Part shown: positions 9,396-18,761 of the stretch, one piece after another
Layout: each line of letters opens with the position of its first letter
How positions within the stretch are numbered: position 1 is the stretch's first letter
Source of the DNA: Leptospirales bacterium
GTDB lineage: Bacteria; Spirochaetota; Leptospiria; Leptospirales; Leptospiraceae
DNA: 64,000 nucleotides
Direction of reading: 5' to 3'
NCBI GenBank assembly: GCA_013297885.1
Contig: JAAFIR010000015.1
Span: 1-64,000 of the forward strand
Program-made: the position numbers and the translations under genes
The notes under the pieces: model-generated
Told to the model about the DNA's origin: nothing
Seen by the model: the letters and a program-made list of their open reading frames with translations, nothing else
Databases searched by the model: none

Positions 9396-9540
9396 GGGCG
9401 AATTTTTTCCTCAGCTCGGTTGCGGAATGTAGATATTCGAGCGATAGAGAAGAATGGCTTTAGTCATGAGAATTATGAAGTTTTGTAACTTTTGAAATTA
9501 TAATGCATTTGGAATAATTTCCTTATTTTCAAAAGTTACA
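9396..9540 (-). repeat. degenerate copy of the bipartite palindromic repeat
   Basis: Begins on the plus strand with GGGCGAATTTTTTCC, the characteristic right end of the dispersed repeat family read backwards, just after the flbB stop. It contains a GCTCG/CGAGC hairpin and then a perfect 14-bp inverted repeat (TGTAACTTTTGAAA at 9484-9497 with its complement at 9527-9540). The CTAGCGA end and the central box are not recognisable, so this is the weakest member. The inverted repeat could also act as an operon-end structure. Confidence 0.4.
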
Positions 9541-9801
9541 TTTGAACTTTTAAGAAAAAGTTTTGATGCTTATTTACGAATAAATTCAGCTGATAATAAA
9601 TATTATCATTACTCAGAATTTGTGTGGGCTGAAACAAAACAAAACTTACATGAATGGCTGATATTTAGAAAAGCTGCACTTAGCAAAATTGATATTAGAA
9701 AAAGATGAAAAAAAATTTTAGATGAATATCAAATTCTTCTTAAAGAAAATTACATAAAATTAAAACAGAAATCAATTCCTATCACAATCAAAATAAATTG
9801 A
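9496..9801 (+). pseudogene. decayed ORF remnant with internal stop
   Basis: One frame stays open for about 70 codons with protein-like composition (FELLRKSFDAYLRINSADN ... EFVWAETKQNLHEWLIFRK). It then hits TGA in IRKR-stop-KKILDEYQ and continues another 27 codons. No start or ribosome site is visible, because the 5' part runs into the inverted repeat at 9484-9540. It looks like the 3' end of a lost gene. I cannot assign a family. Its tail overlaps the convergent gene that ends at 9772. Confidence 0.35.
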
Positions 9802-10455
9802 TTGCTTCGCGAATATTTTTAATGTATCAAAAGATTTGACTTTTATTTTATGATTACATTTGGAAATAAATTCAGATTCTTCAATTCCACTTAAACTAAT
9901 ATTTTGAATGTATTTAAAATTATTATTTTCATCGCCTAAATAAACAGAATATTTTATGTAATCACAACATCCACCCTGTATGATTAAATCTATAAAATCA
10001 TCACCATTCAAATATAAAAATGTTGGTTTGTAAAAATTATTTGAATGATTTAAAATTGGTTTCCAAAAATTTTCACTTAAATGCCAAACATCTTCAACCC
10101 GCACCAAATTATCTTTTGAAAAACCAGTTGTGCTTCTATAGATAATCCAAAGTTTATCAGAAAATTTTTTATATTCAAAATCATTTTGAATATTATTAAT
10201 AATTTGATTTATTTTAATTTTTGTAATTTTTTCAATTGATAAATTTCTTTTTTTTAACCAGTAAGATTTATAAAAATTTTCTACATTAAATTTTAAATTT
10301 TCAAAACTATTTCCATTTTGAAAAATAAATGTATTTTTTAAATCGGGATAATCGCTTGAGTTTTGATATTGTGGATAATGTTCTATTTTAAGAATTTCAT
10401 ATTCATTTTCTTTACAATAGAATGTGAATATGAAAATTAAAATAATTTTATTCAC
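9772..10455 (-). CDS. predicted lipoprotein, unknown function
   Basis: 227 residues. The N-terminus (MNKIILIFIFTFYCKENE) is a short signal peptide with a spirochaete-like lipobox, putative lipidated Cys at residue 14. A central FLYLNGDDFIDLIIQGGCCD stretch resembles the Asp-rich D-x-D-G segments of VCBS/FG-GAP-type repeats. A similar segment (YLDIDSDGIFEILESSGG) occurs in the SH3 lipoprotein gene at 20247-21692, so the two may share a domain. It overlaps the upstream membrane-protein gene by 8 bases, making it the last gene of the NSS-transporter operon. Confidence 0.6.
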   Translation of the reverse strand: MNKIILIFIFTFYCKENEYEILKIEHYPQYQNSSDYPDLKNTFIFQNGNSFENLKFNVENFYKSYWLKKRNLSIEKITKIKINQIINNIQNDFEYKKFSDKLWIIYRSTTGFSKDNLVRVEDVWHLSENFWKPILNHSNNFYKPTFLYLNGDDFIDLIIQGGCCDYIKYSVYLGDENNNFKYIQNISLSGIEESEFISKCNHKIKVKSFDTLKIFAKQSIYFDCDRN

Positions 10456-10933
10456 TAAAAAACTTTTCTACCACAAAACTAAAAATTAAATTTCCAATAA
10501 TAAAACTTATCATCATTATTCCCATAAGACCAAAAATTCCAAATAATAAACCTACAATGAGCATTGGAATAAATAAAAATAATGCATTTATTAATGAACT
10601 TTTAAATTGATTAGCAACAATTTCAATTAATTGATTGAATAAAAATTCTCCAAAGATTGTAATTGCTAAAATCAAAATTATAGCAGAAAAAATTCCTGAA
10701 AAAATTATTATCAATGAGTATTTAATAATCGAAAGTGTTCTATCTTTTTCATTTTCAAAAATTTTATACATGATGAATGAACTTAGTAAAATACAGAGAA
10801 TCAAACCTAGTATTGAATTTAAAATTGTATTTAATGGAATATTTTTTGTTATTAAAGAATAAATTCCAGAAACAAAAAAACTTATAAAAATTAAACTTAT
10901 AGATTCTTTAAGAATCTGAATTTTTGTTTTCAT
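10448..10933 (-). CDS. small integral membrane protein, unknown
   Basis: 161 residues starting at ATG 10933, which overlaps the stop of the MetS-like gene as ATGA. A GTG-initiated extension to 10999 would be entirely the out-of-frame shadow of that small gene, so I reject it. About four hydrophobic helices are visible (roughly 12-32, 36-58, 70-95, 118-155) with Ile/Phe/Gly-rich composition. No motif is recognised. Position directly behind the transporter and its small subunit suggests an accessory membrane role, but that is inference. Confidence 0.6.
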   Translation of the reverse strand: MKTKIQILKESISLIFISFFVSGIYSLITKNIPLNTILNSILGLILCILLSSFIMYKIFENEKDRTLSIIKYSLIIIFSGIFSAIILILAITIFGEFLFNQLIEIVANQFKSSLINALFLFIPMLIVGLLFGIFGLMGIMMISFIIGNLIFSFVVEKFFSE

Positions 10934-11025
10934 TTGTTTTTTAACAATTTGTAGACACAAAAAACTGCTAATGAACTCACAATAAATATGGAACTGCACA
11001 TGATTATTAATCCTTCAGTGTTCAT
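10930..11025 (-). CDS. MetS-like small subunit of the NSS transporter
   Basis: A 31-residue protein: MNTEGLIIMCSSIFIVSSLA then VFCVYKLLKNK. Its ATG overlaps the NSS transporter stop (ATGA) and its own TGA overlaps the next gene's ATG (ATGA), so it sits exactly in the reading chain of the operon. A Met-x-Thr start, one membrane helix and a basic end match the MetS pattern. MetS proteins are tiny partners of MetP-type NSS transporters, known from Corynebacterium methionine uptake. The tryptophan/Gly-Gly turn common in MetS is replaced by Ser-Ser here. It is too short for routine gene finders. Confidence 0.72.
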   Translation of the reverse strand: MNTEGLIIMCSSIFIVSSLAVFCVYKLLKNK

Positions 11026-12539
11026 AATTTTTCCTTTTTAAGAGTTTTGTCAACTAGGTAGTATATGAAAAAATAAATCAAAATTATTCCCACAAAAACT
11101 GAAATTGCAATATTCGATTTTTCATCTCCGTTTTGCATTTGTTTTAAATAACCTCTAAATCCATCTTCATCAATTAAATAAGCAATAAAAATAGATAATA
11201 AAAATAATGGTGTGATGTATTTGATTACAAAATTAAATCCAATTGGAAGTTTTATTAGTGAGCCTTTTTCACCTTCTTCTTTTCCAATTTCAGGTCCAAG
11301 TTTCCAACCATAAATTAAAATTTGAATTGTAGATAATGTGAATATCAAAAATGTTCCTACCCAAAAATCAGTATGATCTAGTGCTGTTAAATCTTTATTG
11401 AAATAGACAATAAATAATGTGATAATAAAAGTGAACAAGAATAAAATAGAACTAGATTTTTTTCGTTTTAAATGAAATCCCTCTTCTAAAAAACTAATTC
11501 CTGGTTGAATCATTGTAACTGATGAAGTGATTGCTGCAATAAATAATAGAAAAAACCAAATTCCACCAAAAAAATTTCCCCCAGTCATTTCAGAAAAAAC
11601 AGTTGGTAGTGCAATAAAACCCATACCAAATGTTCCAAACGAAACAATCGAAGCTCCGAGAAATAAAAATCCAACTGGAATTGTAATTAATCCTCCAAAT
11701 ACAACTTCCACAAATTCGTTTAAAGATGCAGCCGAAAGACCAGATAAAATTACATCATCTTTTTTTTCCAAATAACTAGATAGAGTAAGTACAATTCCAA
11801 ATCCAACTGAAAGAGAAAAGAAAATTTGTCCACAAGCAGCAATCCAAACTTTTGGTTTGAGCAAGGCAGACCAATCTGGATTCCACATTCTTCCAAGACC
11901 AGTTGAAATATTATCCAAACTAAAAACTTTAACTAGCATAATTACAGAACAAAATAGCAAAACAGGTACCGCAAACTTTGCAAATTTTTCTAGCCCTTTT
12001 GAAATCCCTTTAAACACCAAATAAAAATTTAATAAATAACATACAAAAACATATGGCAAAATTTTGGAATCAAATGCATCTCCAATATTTTTAGAACCAA
12101 TTATTTTTTGAAAATGAAGTTCAGCAAGTTTTGTGGTTTCAGAAATACTGGAAGCTTTAAAATTCATATTCCCAAAAAAGAAATCCACAGCATAAGCAAG
12201 ACACCATGCCTCAACAAAAACATAATAAGTATAAATCATAATTGGAATTAAAATCGCAAGTGAACTAATAATTCTCAGTGGAATTCCTGACAAAAAATAG
12301 CTAAATACTTTTGGAGAAGAATGTCCTCTTTCACTTGCCATTCTCCCCATTATCCATTCAGATAAACATACTGGTAGACCTAATAATAAAAAGCTGATTA
12401 TGTATGGAATCATAAATGCTCCACCACCAAATTTGGCTGCTTGTCCAGGAAAACGTAAAAAGTTACCAAGACCAATTGCACCACTTGCGACAACTAAAAT
12501 CACTCCAAGTTTACTGCCCCATTTTTCTTTTTCACTCAT
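11022..12539 (-). CDS. sodium:neurotransmitter-symporter (NSS/SLC6) family transporter
   Basis: A LeuT-fold Na+-coupled amino-acid symporter of the cytoplasmic membrane. The N-terminus WGSKLGVILVVASGAIGLGN-FLRFP is the NSS helix-1 signature, with the unwound GxxxGLGN segment that holds Na+ and substrate. About twelve membrane segments follow over 505 residues. The partnership with a MetS-like peptide directly downstream suggests a MetP-like methionine/alanine transporter, which is an inference from context. The gene opens an operon of four overlapping minus-strand genes and is divergent from the PP2C gene 94 bases away. Confidence 0.88.
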   Translation of the reverse strand: MSEKEKWGSKLGVILVVASGAIGLGNFLRFPGQAAKFGGGAFMIPYIISFLLLGLPVCLSEWIMGRMASERGHSSPKVFSYFLSGIPLRIISSLAILIPIMIYTYYVFVEAWCLAYAVDFFFGNMNFKASSISETTKLAELHFQKIIGSKNIGDAFDSKILPYVFVCYLLNFYLVFKGISKGLEKFAKFAVPVLLFCSVIMLVKVFSLDNISTGLGRMWNPDWSALLKPKVWIAACGQIFFSLSVGFGIVLTLSSYLEKKDDVILSGLSAASLNEFVEVVFGGLITIPVGFLFLGASIVSFGTFGMGFIALPTVFSEMTGGNFFGGIWFFLLFIAAITSSVTMIQPGISFLEEGFHLKRKKSSSILFLFTFIITLFIVYFNKDLTALDHTDFWVGTFLIFTLSTIQILIYGWKLGPEIGKEEGEKGSLIKLPIGFNFVIKYITPLFLLSIFIAYLIDEDGFRGYLKQMQNGDEKSNIAISVFVGIILIYFFIYYLVDKTLKKEKL

Positions 12540-12633
12540 GAAGGCAAGTTTTGTAACTTGCTCAAAATTTTCAAACCAAATCGAATAAATTAGACTTGCT
12601 TGGAAAGTTTTTTACAAAATCTTTACATTAAAT

Positions 12634-13401
12634 ATGAAATTAGAGTTATTCGGAGATACTGACGTTGGTTCAGTCAGAGATAATAATGAAGATAATTTTA
12701 TTACCTTCAATTTAAAAACAAAAAAAGAAAATCCATTTTCTGAAATACAAGATACAAATGATATTTTGGCTTTGATAGTTGCAGATGGAATGGGTGGTGC
12801 TGCTGCAGGTGAAACGGCTTCTATAACCCTAATTGAAGAATCGTTATTATATTTAAAAGAAAATCCAAATATTGAAATAGAAAGAATTCCAACAGAATGT
12901 ATGCATCTAGGTCATAAAAAATCTCACGAATTAATTTCAGAAAATTCTGATTTGATGGGTATGGGAACAGTAGCAACAATATGTTTGGTTCAAGATGATT
13001 CAATTTATATTTCTCAAATTGGAGATACAAGGCTTTATATTTATAGAGATAAAACTTTAAAACAAATTACAGAAGACCAAAATTTTGTAACTGAACTTGT
13101 TAAAATCGGAATTATCACTGAAGAACAAGCCCTGATCCATCCTCAAAGAAACGCAGTTACTCAAGCAGTAGGTTCTATGGAGCCAATTTTACCGGTGGAC
13201 TATTTAGAAAAAATTAAAAAAAATGATATAATATTAATTTGTAGTGATGGATTAAATTCCATGCTCACTGATTTAGAAATTCAATTGGTATTAGAAACTA
13301 ATTCAAGCATCAAGGATAAAACAAAAAAATTAATTGATTATTCAAATGAAGCAGGTGGTCATGATAATATCACAATCATTTTAGCAAGAGTAGTTGAATG
13401 A
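12634..13401 (+). CDS. PP2C-type protein serine/threonine phosphatase
   Basis: Stp1/PrpC-like cytosolic metal-dependent phosphatase. Visible motifs in order: GDTDVGSVRDNNEDNF (residues 7-22, metal-binding Asp and RxxNED), VADGMGGAAAGE (about 50-61), GDTRLYIYRD (about 130-139), LTEDQ-type ITEDQNFVTELV, HPQRNAVTQAVGS (about 170-182), ICSDGLNSMLTD (about 203-214) and GGHDNITIILARV at the end. All four family Asp positions are present, so it should be active. No membrane segment or regulatory domain. The last four bases overlap the hydrolase gene. Confidence 0.93.
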   Translation: MKLELFGDTDVGSVRDNNEDNFITFNLKTKKENPFSEIQDTNDILALIVADGMGGAAAGETASITLIEESLLYLKENPNIEIERIPTECMHLGHKKSHELISENSDLMGMGTVATICLVQDDSIYISQIGDTRLYIYRDKTLKQITEDQNFVTELVKIGIITEEQALIHPQRNAVTQAVGSMEPILPVDYLEKIKKNDIILICSDGLNSMLTDLEIQLVLETNSSIKDKTKKLIDYSNEAGGHDNITIILARVVE

Positions 13402-14516
13402 AAACTTATTATGTCGATTCTCATGGAGTAAAACTAAGAGTTTTAGCAGAGGATGAAATTGATAATAAAGAAACAATTCTATTTATACATGGCTATCCCG
13501 ATGACTCATCCAGTTTTTCTAAACAATTTTCTCATTTTAAAAAAAATTATAGAGTTGCGGCATTTGATTTACGTGGAGTAAAAAATTCATTTCAAGAAAC
13601 TCTTCCTGAGAGTTTTAAAATTCTTGAAGTGATAAAAGATATTGAATCTGTAATTTTATTTTTAGTTGGTGAAAATAGGAAAGTTCATTTAGTTGGACAT
13701 GATTGGGGAGCGGTGTTGTCCTGGTGTTTTATTTCCGAAAAAAAATACCAAAATCTAGTTTATTGTTTTACTGCAATTTCTTGCCCTCATCCAAGATTGA
13801 TGTATGACAATTTTGCTAGAAGACTAATAGGTTTTGATTTAAATGAAATATTCGAATCTTTAGATCAGTTTAAAAAATCTTGGTATATTTTTTTATTTCA
13901 AATCCCAAAATTTCCAGAATTTATTTGGAAACTTGTTCCTGAATTTATTTGGAAAACAGTTTTGAAATTCTCAAATATTTCAGAGTCAGATGAAATGTAT
14001 AAATATGATAAAGAAAAAATTTTAAATATGGTAATTGGAAATATCAATTTGTACCGTGCTGTTTTGTCAGGTTTTGATATTCCTGATTTGCCATTTGAAA
14101 AAATAAATTTGCCAATTACTATAATTATTCCTGAAAAAGATGTTATGTTAAATCCAATGATTTATGATCGTACTAATGAATTTTACAAAAACACTGAGGA
14201 ACATAGGCTACAGGCCAATCATTGGGTTCATCGTGAACAACCAGATACTGTAAATCGAATTTTAGAAAGATTTTTTGAATCTTATATTAAAAACTCAGAT
14301 ATTCGTTTCCAAATAGAATGGGATGCAAGTAGAATGAATACAGGAGAGATTCTGATTAACTTAAAAAATCACTTTGCAAGAATGAGTTCTGGTCAAATTT
14401 TAAAATTAATATCTTCAGAAAGAGATTTAAAAGATGCTTTACAATCTTGGGCACATTTAACAGGAAATAAAATATTAAAAATTTCTGAGAAAGAATTTTA
14501 TATCAAAAAGAAATAA
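13398..14516 (+). CDS. alpha/beta hydrolase fused to a TusA-like domain
   Basis: Residues 1-295 form an epoxide-hydrolase/haloalkane-dehalogenase-like alpha/beta hydrolase: oxyanion motif HGYPD (about 31-35), DLRGVKNS, nucleophile elbow GHDWGA (about 101-106, Asp nucleophile) and a late ANHWVHREQPD with the catalytic His. Residues ~305-372 (WDASRMNTGEILINLKNHF ... LKDALQSWAHLTGNKILK) follow the TusA/SirA sulfur-carrier fold pattern. The CPxP Cys that carries sulfur is replaced (NTGE), so sulfur transfer is unlikely. The substrate is unknown. The start overlaps the phosphatase stop (ATGA). Confidence 0.8.
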   Translation: MKTYYVDSHGVKLRVLAEDEIDNKETILFIHGYPDDSSSFSKQFSHFKKNYRVAAFDLRGVKNSFQETLPESFKILEVIKDIESVILFLVGENRKVHLVGHDWGAVLSWCFISEKKYQNLVYCFTAISCPHPRLMYDNFARRLIGFDLNEIFESLDQFKKSWYIFLFQIPKFPEFIWKLVPEFIWKTVLKFSNISESDEMYKYDKEKILNMVIGNINLYRAVLSGFDIPDLPFEKINLPITIIIPEKDVMLNPMIYDRTNEFYKNTEEHRLQANHWVHREQPDTVNRILERFFESYIKNSDIRFQIEWDASRMNTGEILINLKNHFARMSSGQILKLISSERDLKDALQSWAHLTGNKILKISEKEFYIKKK

Positions 14517-14550
14517 AAAAAGCGGATAATTTCTTATCCGCTCTTTAAAA
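14514..14550. terminator. bidirectional intrinsic terminator
   Basis: A perfect 9-bp stem AGCGGATAA/TTATCCGCT with a TTTC loop (14521-14542), flanked by an A tract on the left and CTTTAAAA on the right. On the minus strand it is followed by a seven-base T run, so it should end the small lipoprotein transcript. It can also stop transcription from the hydrolase gene. Confidence 0.8.
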
Positions 14551-14570
14551 CATTTTCATCACTAAAAAAA

Positions 14571-14738
14571 TTACTTTTTTTTAGGTGCAGTTTTAGCTGG
14601 CGTTTTAACATCTTTAACTGGTTCTGATTTTACTTCAGGAGCAGGAGCTGGAGCTTCCTCTACTTTTTCTGAAGATGAGCAGAAACCTAAGCTAAGGATG
14701 AAAAGAACTGCTAATAATGAAGAAACTAATTTGTTCAT
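14571..14738 (-). CDS. small Pro/Ala/Lys-rich lipoprotein
   Basis: 55 residues, with AAGGAG eight bases before the ATG, one of the best ribosome sites in the window. The signal peptide MNKLVSSLLAVLFILSLGFC ends in a lipobox with Cys 20 as lipidation site. The mature part (SSSEKVEEAPAPAPEVKSEP ...) is a disordered acidic-then-basic tail ending in PKKK. It has its own terminator at 14514-14550 and no operon partner. This looks like an abundant small surface or periplasmic lipoprotein. No family name recognised. Confidence 0.82.
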   Translation of the reverse strand: MNKLVSSLLAVLFILSLGFCSSSEKVEEAPAPAPEVKSEPVKDVKTPAKTAPKKK

Positions 14739-14800
14739 ACAGATCTCCTTAAGGGTTTGAAACCATTTTTTTTAATGAATCCATTGTTTCAAGAAATTAA

Positions 14801-17614
14801 TTACAAATACTGTTTTAAATATTTGGCTGTAAATGATTTTTCAACTTTAGAAACTTGTTCCGGTGTGCCTGTTGCAACCACTTCGCCCCCTCCATCTCCC
14901 CCTTCAGGTCCAATATCAATGATATAATCTGCACATTTAATTACATCCAAGTTGTGTTCAATCACAATCATAGAATTTCCTTTATCAACTAATGATTGTA
15001 ATACGCTCATTAATTTTTTTACATCTGCAAAATGAAGACCAGTCGTTGGTTCATCCAAAATATACAAAGTTTTTCCAGTTGGACGTTTTGAAAGCTCAGT
15101 TGCAAGTTTAATTCTTTGAGCTTCACCACCTGAAAATGTAGTCGCGGCTTGTCCTAGTTTGATATAATCCAAACCAACTTCTTTTAATGTGTCTAATTTC
15201 TTTTTCACTGATGGAATTTTATCAAAAAACTCACAACCTTCTTCAACAGTCATTTCCAAAATTTCATAGATATTTTTTCCTTTAAATTTTACTTCAAGGG
15301 TTTCACGATTGTATCTTTTTCCGAAACAAATATCACATTCTACATATACGTCTGGAAGAAAGTGCATCTCAATTTTTAAAATTCCATCTCCACCACATTT
15401 CTCACATCTTCCACCAGGAACATTAAATGAAAATCTACCAGGTCCATAACCTCTCAGTTTTGCTTCTTCTAAAGCTGCAAACAATTCTCTGATCGGAGCA
15501 AAAAGGCCAGTATAAGTTGCAGGGTTTGATCTAGGAGTTCTGCCGATTGCAGATTGGTCAATGTTAATAATTTTGTCTAAAAGTTTTATACCTTCAATTT
15601 TTTTATGTTTACCAGCAATTAATTTGGATTTGTTAATTTTGTGAGCTAACTCGTTGTATAAAATTTCATTAATCAGAGTGGATTTACCTGAACCACTCAC
15701 TCCAGTCACAACAACTAAACAACCAAGAGGAATTTCAACATCTATGTTTTTTAAATTATTATGTGTTGCCCCAATAATTTTTAAACTAGTTCCATTTCCT
15801 TTTCTTCTTTCTTTTGGAATTTCAATTTTTTCTTTCCCAGATAAAAATTTTCCTGTAACTGAATTTTTATTTTTCATCACTTCTTTTGGAGTTCCACTTG
15901 CAACAATATAACCACCGTGAACACCAGCTCCCGGTCCCATATCGATCAAGTAATTTGATTCAAGCATGGTTTCTTCATCATGTTCAATTACAATTACAGT
16001 GTTTCCAAGATCACGAAGCTCTTTTAAAGTGTTTATTAATTTTGTATTATCTCTTTGGTGAAGTCCAATTGAAGGCTCATCCAAAATATAAAGCACTCCC
16101 ATTAGCTTGGAGCCAATTTGGGTTGCGAGTCTAATTCTTTGTGCTTCTCCCCCAGAAAGAGTTCCAGCAGATCTTTCTAAAGTTAAATACCCGACACCCA
16201 CATCGTATAAAAATTTTAAACGTTGGTTAATTTCTTTTAAAATTGGTTTTGCAATAATTTCTTCTGAGCCTTTTACTTTTAATCCATTTACAAAATTTAA
16301 TGCTTTTTCTACTGACATAAAAGTAAATTGGTCAATTGTAACTTTATGAAGTTTCACAGATAAACTTTCTGGTTTTAATCTTTTTCCATTACAAGATGGA
16401 CAAGGATGATTTGTCATATAAGATTCAAACCATTGTCTCATCGAATCAGATTTAGTTTCTTTATATCTTCTTTTTAAATTTGGAAGAACACCTTCATATT
16501 CTCTGCTAAATTCAAAATGAGAATCTTCTTTTCTAAAATCATAATCAATCTTAATTGTTTTATCACCATGTAAAATAATTTTGCGAATATTTTTTGGTAA
16601 ATCTTGCCAGGCTAAATTGTAATCAAAATCTAAAGTTTTTGCAAGAGAATGAATTGTTGCAATGTACCAATATCCTTGGGACTTTCCCCAAACTTCTAAA
16701 CAACCTTCCATCAAAGATAAAGCTGGATCATTTACAATTAATTCTTCATCAAATTCTAAAAGTGTTCCAAGCCCATCACAAGTTGGACAAGCTCCATCAG
16801 GAGAGTTAAAAGAAAACATTTTGGGGCTAAGCTCTGTTATGCGAACTTCATGAAAATTGGGACAAGAAAGTTTTGTGGAATAAATATGATCTTTGTCTCC
16901 TGTATCAATTATCAAACTTCCACCAGATTGTTTTAATGCAGTTTCAATGGAATCAGCAAGTCTAGACCCAAGACCTTCTTTCATGACAAGTCTATCTACA
17001 ACAATTTCAATATTGGTTTTAAAATTTTTCTTTAAAATAATTTCTTCGTCTAGCTCTTTTATTTCACCGTTGATTCGCACCCGATTAAATCCATCTTTAC
17101 GTGCAGTTTCAAAAAGTTCTTTATGTTCTCCTTTTTGCAATCTAATCATCGGTGCAAGGATTTGTAATTTTGTTCCAATTGGAAATTGTTTTACTTGGTC
17201 TATAATTTGATCAATTGACATACCTGAAATTTCTGCATCACAAACAGGACAATGTGGTTTCCCTAGCCTTGCGTATAACAAACGTATATAATCATAAATT
17301 TCAGTAACAGTGCCAACAGTGGAGCGAGGATTTCTATGTGTAGTTTTTTGTTCAATTGAAATTGCTGGGCTTAAACCTTCTATCAAATCCAAATCTGGTT
17401 TTTCCATTTGCCCAAGAAATTGTCTTGCATAAGAAGACAAACTTTCTACATAACGTCTTTGTCCTTCTGCATAAATTGTATCAAAAGCTAACGATGATTT
17501 ACCGCTACCAGATAGCCCAGTGATCACAACCAATTGATCTCTAGGAATATCCAAATTAATATTTTTTAAATTATGCTCTCTTGCACCGCGAATTTTTATA
17601 TGAGTAATAGACAT
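14801..17614 (-). CDS. uvrA: excinuclease ABC subunit A (UvrA)
   Basis: DNA-damage sensor of nucleotide excision repair, acting with UvrB and UvrC. 937 residues, full length. First Walker [15 protein letters not shown] (about 33-46), ABC signature [17 protein letters not shown], second Walker [16 protein letters not shown] (about 640-654), second signature [12 protein letters not shown] and a C-terminal zinc module CEKCGGDG...CDICFGKRY. In the first zinc module the leading pair reads CPNFHE rather than the more common CPxC, followed by an intact CPTCDGLG. Monocistronic on the minus strand. Confidence 0.97.
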   Translation of the reverse strand: MSITHIKIRGAREHNLKNINLDIPRDQLVVITGLSGSGKSSLAFDTIYAEGQRRYVESLSSYARQFLGQMEKPDLDLIEGLSPAISIEQKTTHRNPRSTVGTVTEIYDYIRLLYARLGKPHCPVCDAEISGMSIDQIIDQVKQFPIGTKLQILAPMIRLQKGEHKELFETARKDGFNRVRINGEIKELDEEIILKKNFKTNIEIVVDRLVMKEGLGSRLADSIETALKQSGGSLIIDTGDKDHIYSTKLSCPNFHEVRITELSPKMFSFNSPDGACPTCDGLGTLLEFDEELIVNDPALSLMEGCLEVWGKSQGYWYIATIHSLAKTLDFDYNLAWQDLPKNIRKIILHGDKTIKIDYDFRKEDSHFEFSREYEGVLPNLKRRYKETKSDSMRQWFESYMTNHPCPSCNGKRLKPESLSVKLHKVTIDQFTFMSVEKALNFVNGLKVKGSEEIIAKPILKEINQRLKFLYDVGVGYLTLERSAGTLSGGEAQRIRLATQIGSKLMGVLYILDEPSIGLHQRDNTKLINTLKELRDLGNTVIVIEHDEETMLESNYLIDMGPGAGVHGGYIVASGTPKEVMKNKNSVTGKFLSGKEKIEIPKERRKGNGTSLKIIGATHNNLKNIDVEIPLGCLVVVTGVSGSGKSTLINEILYNELAHKINKSKLIAGKHKKIEGIKLLDKIINIDQSAIGRTPRSNPATYTGLFAPIRELFAALEEAKLRGYGPGRFSFNVPGGRCEKCGGDGILKIEMHFLPDVYVECDICFGKRYNRETLEVKFKGKNIYEILEMTVEEGCEFFDKIPSVKKKLDTLKEVGLDYIKLGQAATTFSGGEAQRIKLATELSKRPTGKTLYILDEPTTGLHFADVKKLMSVLQSLVDKGNSMIVIEHNLDVIKCADYIIDIGPEGGDGGGEVVATGTPEQVSKVEKSFTAKYLKQYL

Positions 17615-17662
17615 GAATCTAAGATTTTCAAAATACGTTTGGCTTAAAGTTTTTTTTTGGGA

Positions 17663-17730
17663 GTTCCCCTTCTAAAATGAAGAATGAAAAAAAATTCTAC
17701 TCATACTAACTCATTTTACCAAAAGGGAAC
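17663..17730. repeat. imperfect inverted repeat upstream of uvrA
   Basis: GTTCCCCTTCTAAAATGA pairs imperfectly with TCATTTTACCAAAAGGGAAC around a ~30-base AT-rich loop. It lies between uvrA and the palindromic repeat at 17747-17832. It may be a decayed second hairpin of that repeat family or a structured leader of uvrA. No promoter stands out. Confidence 0.4.
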
Positions 17731-17746
17731 TTCTGGAGGATTTAAA

Positions 17747-17832
17747 GGGCGATTCGCTGCAAGCAGCGACCACGCTACAAAATGGTTCCGTGCTAACGCA
17801 CTCCTTCGGACATTTTGTATCGTTATCGCTAG
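17747..17832 (-). repeat. bipartite palindromic repeat copy
   Basis: Read on the minus strand: CTAGCGATAACGAT, then a hairpin bounded by ACAAAATG/CATTTTGT, then AGCGTGGTC, a perfect GCTGC-TT-GCAGC hairpin and the right end GAATCGCCC. The second hairpin plus right end is essentially identical to that of the copy at 29491-29581, 12 kb away. It directly follows a decayed lipoprotein gene. Confidence 0.8.
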
Positions 17833-17847
17833 TAGAGAAAAATTATT

Positions 17848-18378
17848 TTAGTGTTTTAAAAACTCTTCTGCTTCTTTTTTTAATGCTTCTTTTCCACTAG
17901 GAATATGTAAAAACAAAATACATTCACATTCTTTCCAACCTTAGTCAGGTTTGTTTGGTTCATCTTCATAAAGAGGTTCACATTTTTTGACCTGAGCTTG
18001 GTATTTTTTTTGAAGGTCTTTTCTAAAAGTTTCATCTTGAGTTATTTTTATTTCAAGACTAGATTCATTTTCTTCCCAATAAACATCTCTCAATAGACTA
18101 TAATAAATATTCACAATTGAAGCTACGTTCTGCTCGCAAGTTGTTTTCATTAAAAGATAATTTTTTGATTTAATAGAATTATTGGATGCTCTCCCTTTAG
18201 ATTTAGTATAAAAATAATCAAATGGTTTTTTATTTGGATTTTCTGGAGATCCAGCCCAACGATTATATCAAGACGGAGCATCACATATATGAACTCCCTC
18301 ATCTTTACTCGCACAATAAATCAAATTTAACACAAAACAAATTAGAATTAATTTTTTAAATAATATTTTATATTTCAC
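17848..18378 (-). pseudogene. lipoprotein gene with two in-frame stops
   Basis: A single frame of 177 codons runs from a GTG at 18378 to a TAA at 17848 with a convincing lipoprotein signal peptide (MKYKILFKKLILICFVLNLI followed by YC, Cys 22). It is interrupted by TGA at codon 37 (DAPS-stop-YNRWAGSPENPN, where Trp is the natural residue) and by TAA at 17941-17943 (NKPD-stop-GWKECECILF). The PSWY...G.GRAS pattern is reminiscent of LPP20-type lipoproteins. The internal part 17941-18150 can be mistaken for a 69-residue gene. No frameshift is needed, only two point changes. Confidence 0.7.
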
Positions 18379-18420
18379 TCTTTAAAGAATCATTTATGAT
18401 AAAATCAAATAAAAGTTTCA

Positions 18421-18648
18421 CTATGCTACTTTATATTTATTTTCCAAATCAGCAATGAATGCAAAACAAGCGAGTATATCTTCTTTAGTAATTTCAGGAA
18501 AGTTTTCAATTAACTCATCATACGTTAATCCAGAAGAAAGATGACGAATTATATCATATACAGTAATTCTCATTCCTCGAATGCAAGGTTTACCACTTCT
18601 TTTTCCAGCTTCAATTGTAATTATTTTTTTGTAATCAACTTCATTCAT
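18421..18648 (-). CDS. DUF433-family antitoxin-like protein, orphan
   Basis: 75 residues with the DUF433 core: ITIEAGKRSGKPCIRGMRIT, then VYDIIRHLSSGLTYDELIEN and FPEITKEDILACFAFI. DUF433 proteins are winged-helix antitoxins normally followed by a DUF5615 PIN-like toxin. Here the downstream minus-strand gene is the broken lipoprotein, with no PIN gene, so this is an orphan or the remnant of a pair. The ATG and length are typical of the family. Confidence 0.82.
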   Translation of the reverse strand: MNEVDYKKIITIEAGKRSGKPCIRGMRITVYDIIRHLSSGLTYDELIENFPEITKEDILACFAFIADLENKYKVA

Positions 18649-18761
18649 ATGTTAAAACTAATCTAATCAATAAAGGTTGTCAAATAAATTTTTTAGGTTT
18701 TTGGGATTTAAAATTTAAAATTAAAATCTTGACTTTTTGATTTGATGGATTATTTTTTTAC

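Noticed and set aside
10934-10999. GTG-initiated extension of the membrane protein gene at 10448-10933
   Set aside because: It is the out-of-frame reading of the MetS-like gene, and the ATGA overlap at 10930-10933 gives a better start.
14801-17614. Several plus-strand open frames of 70-105 codons opposite uvrA
   Set aside because: They are antisense shadows of a strongly conserved gene, with no ribosome sites.
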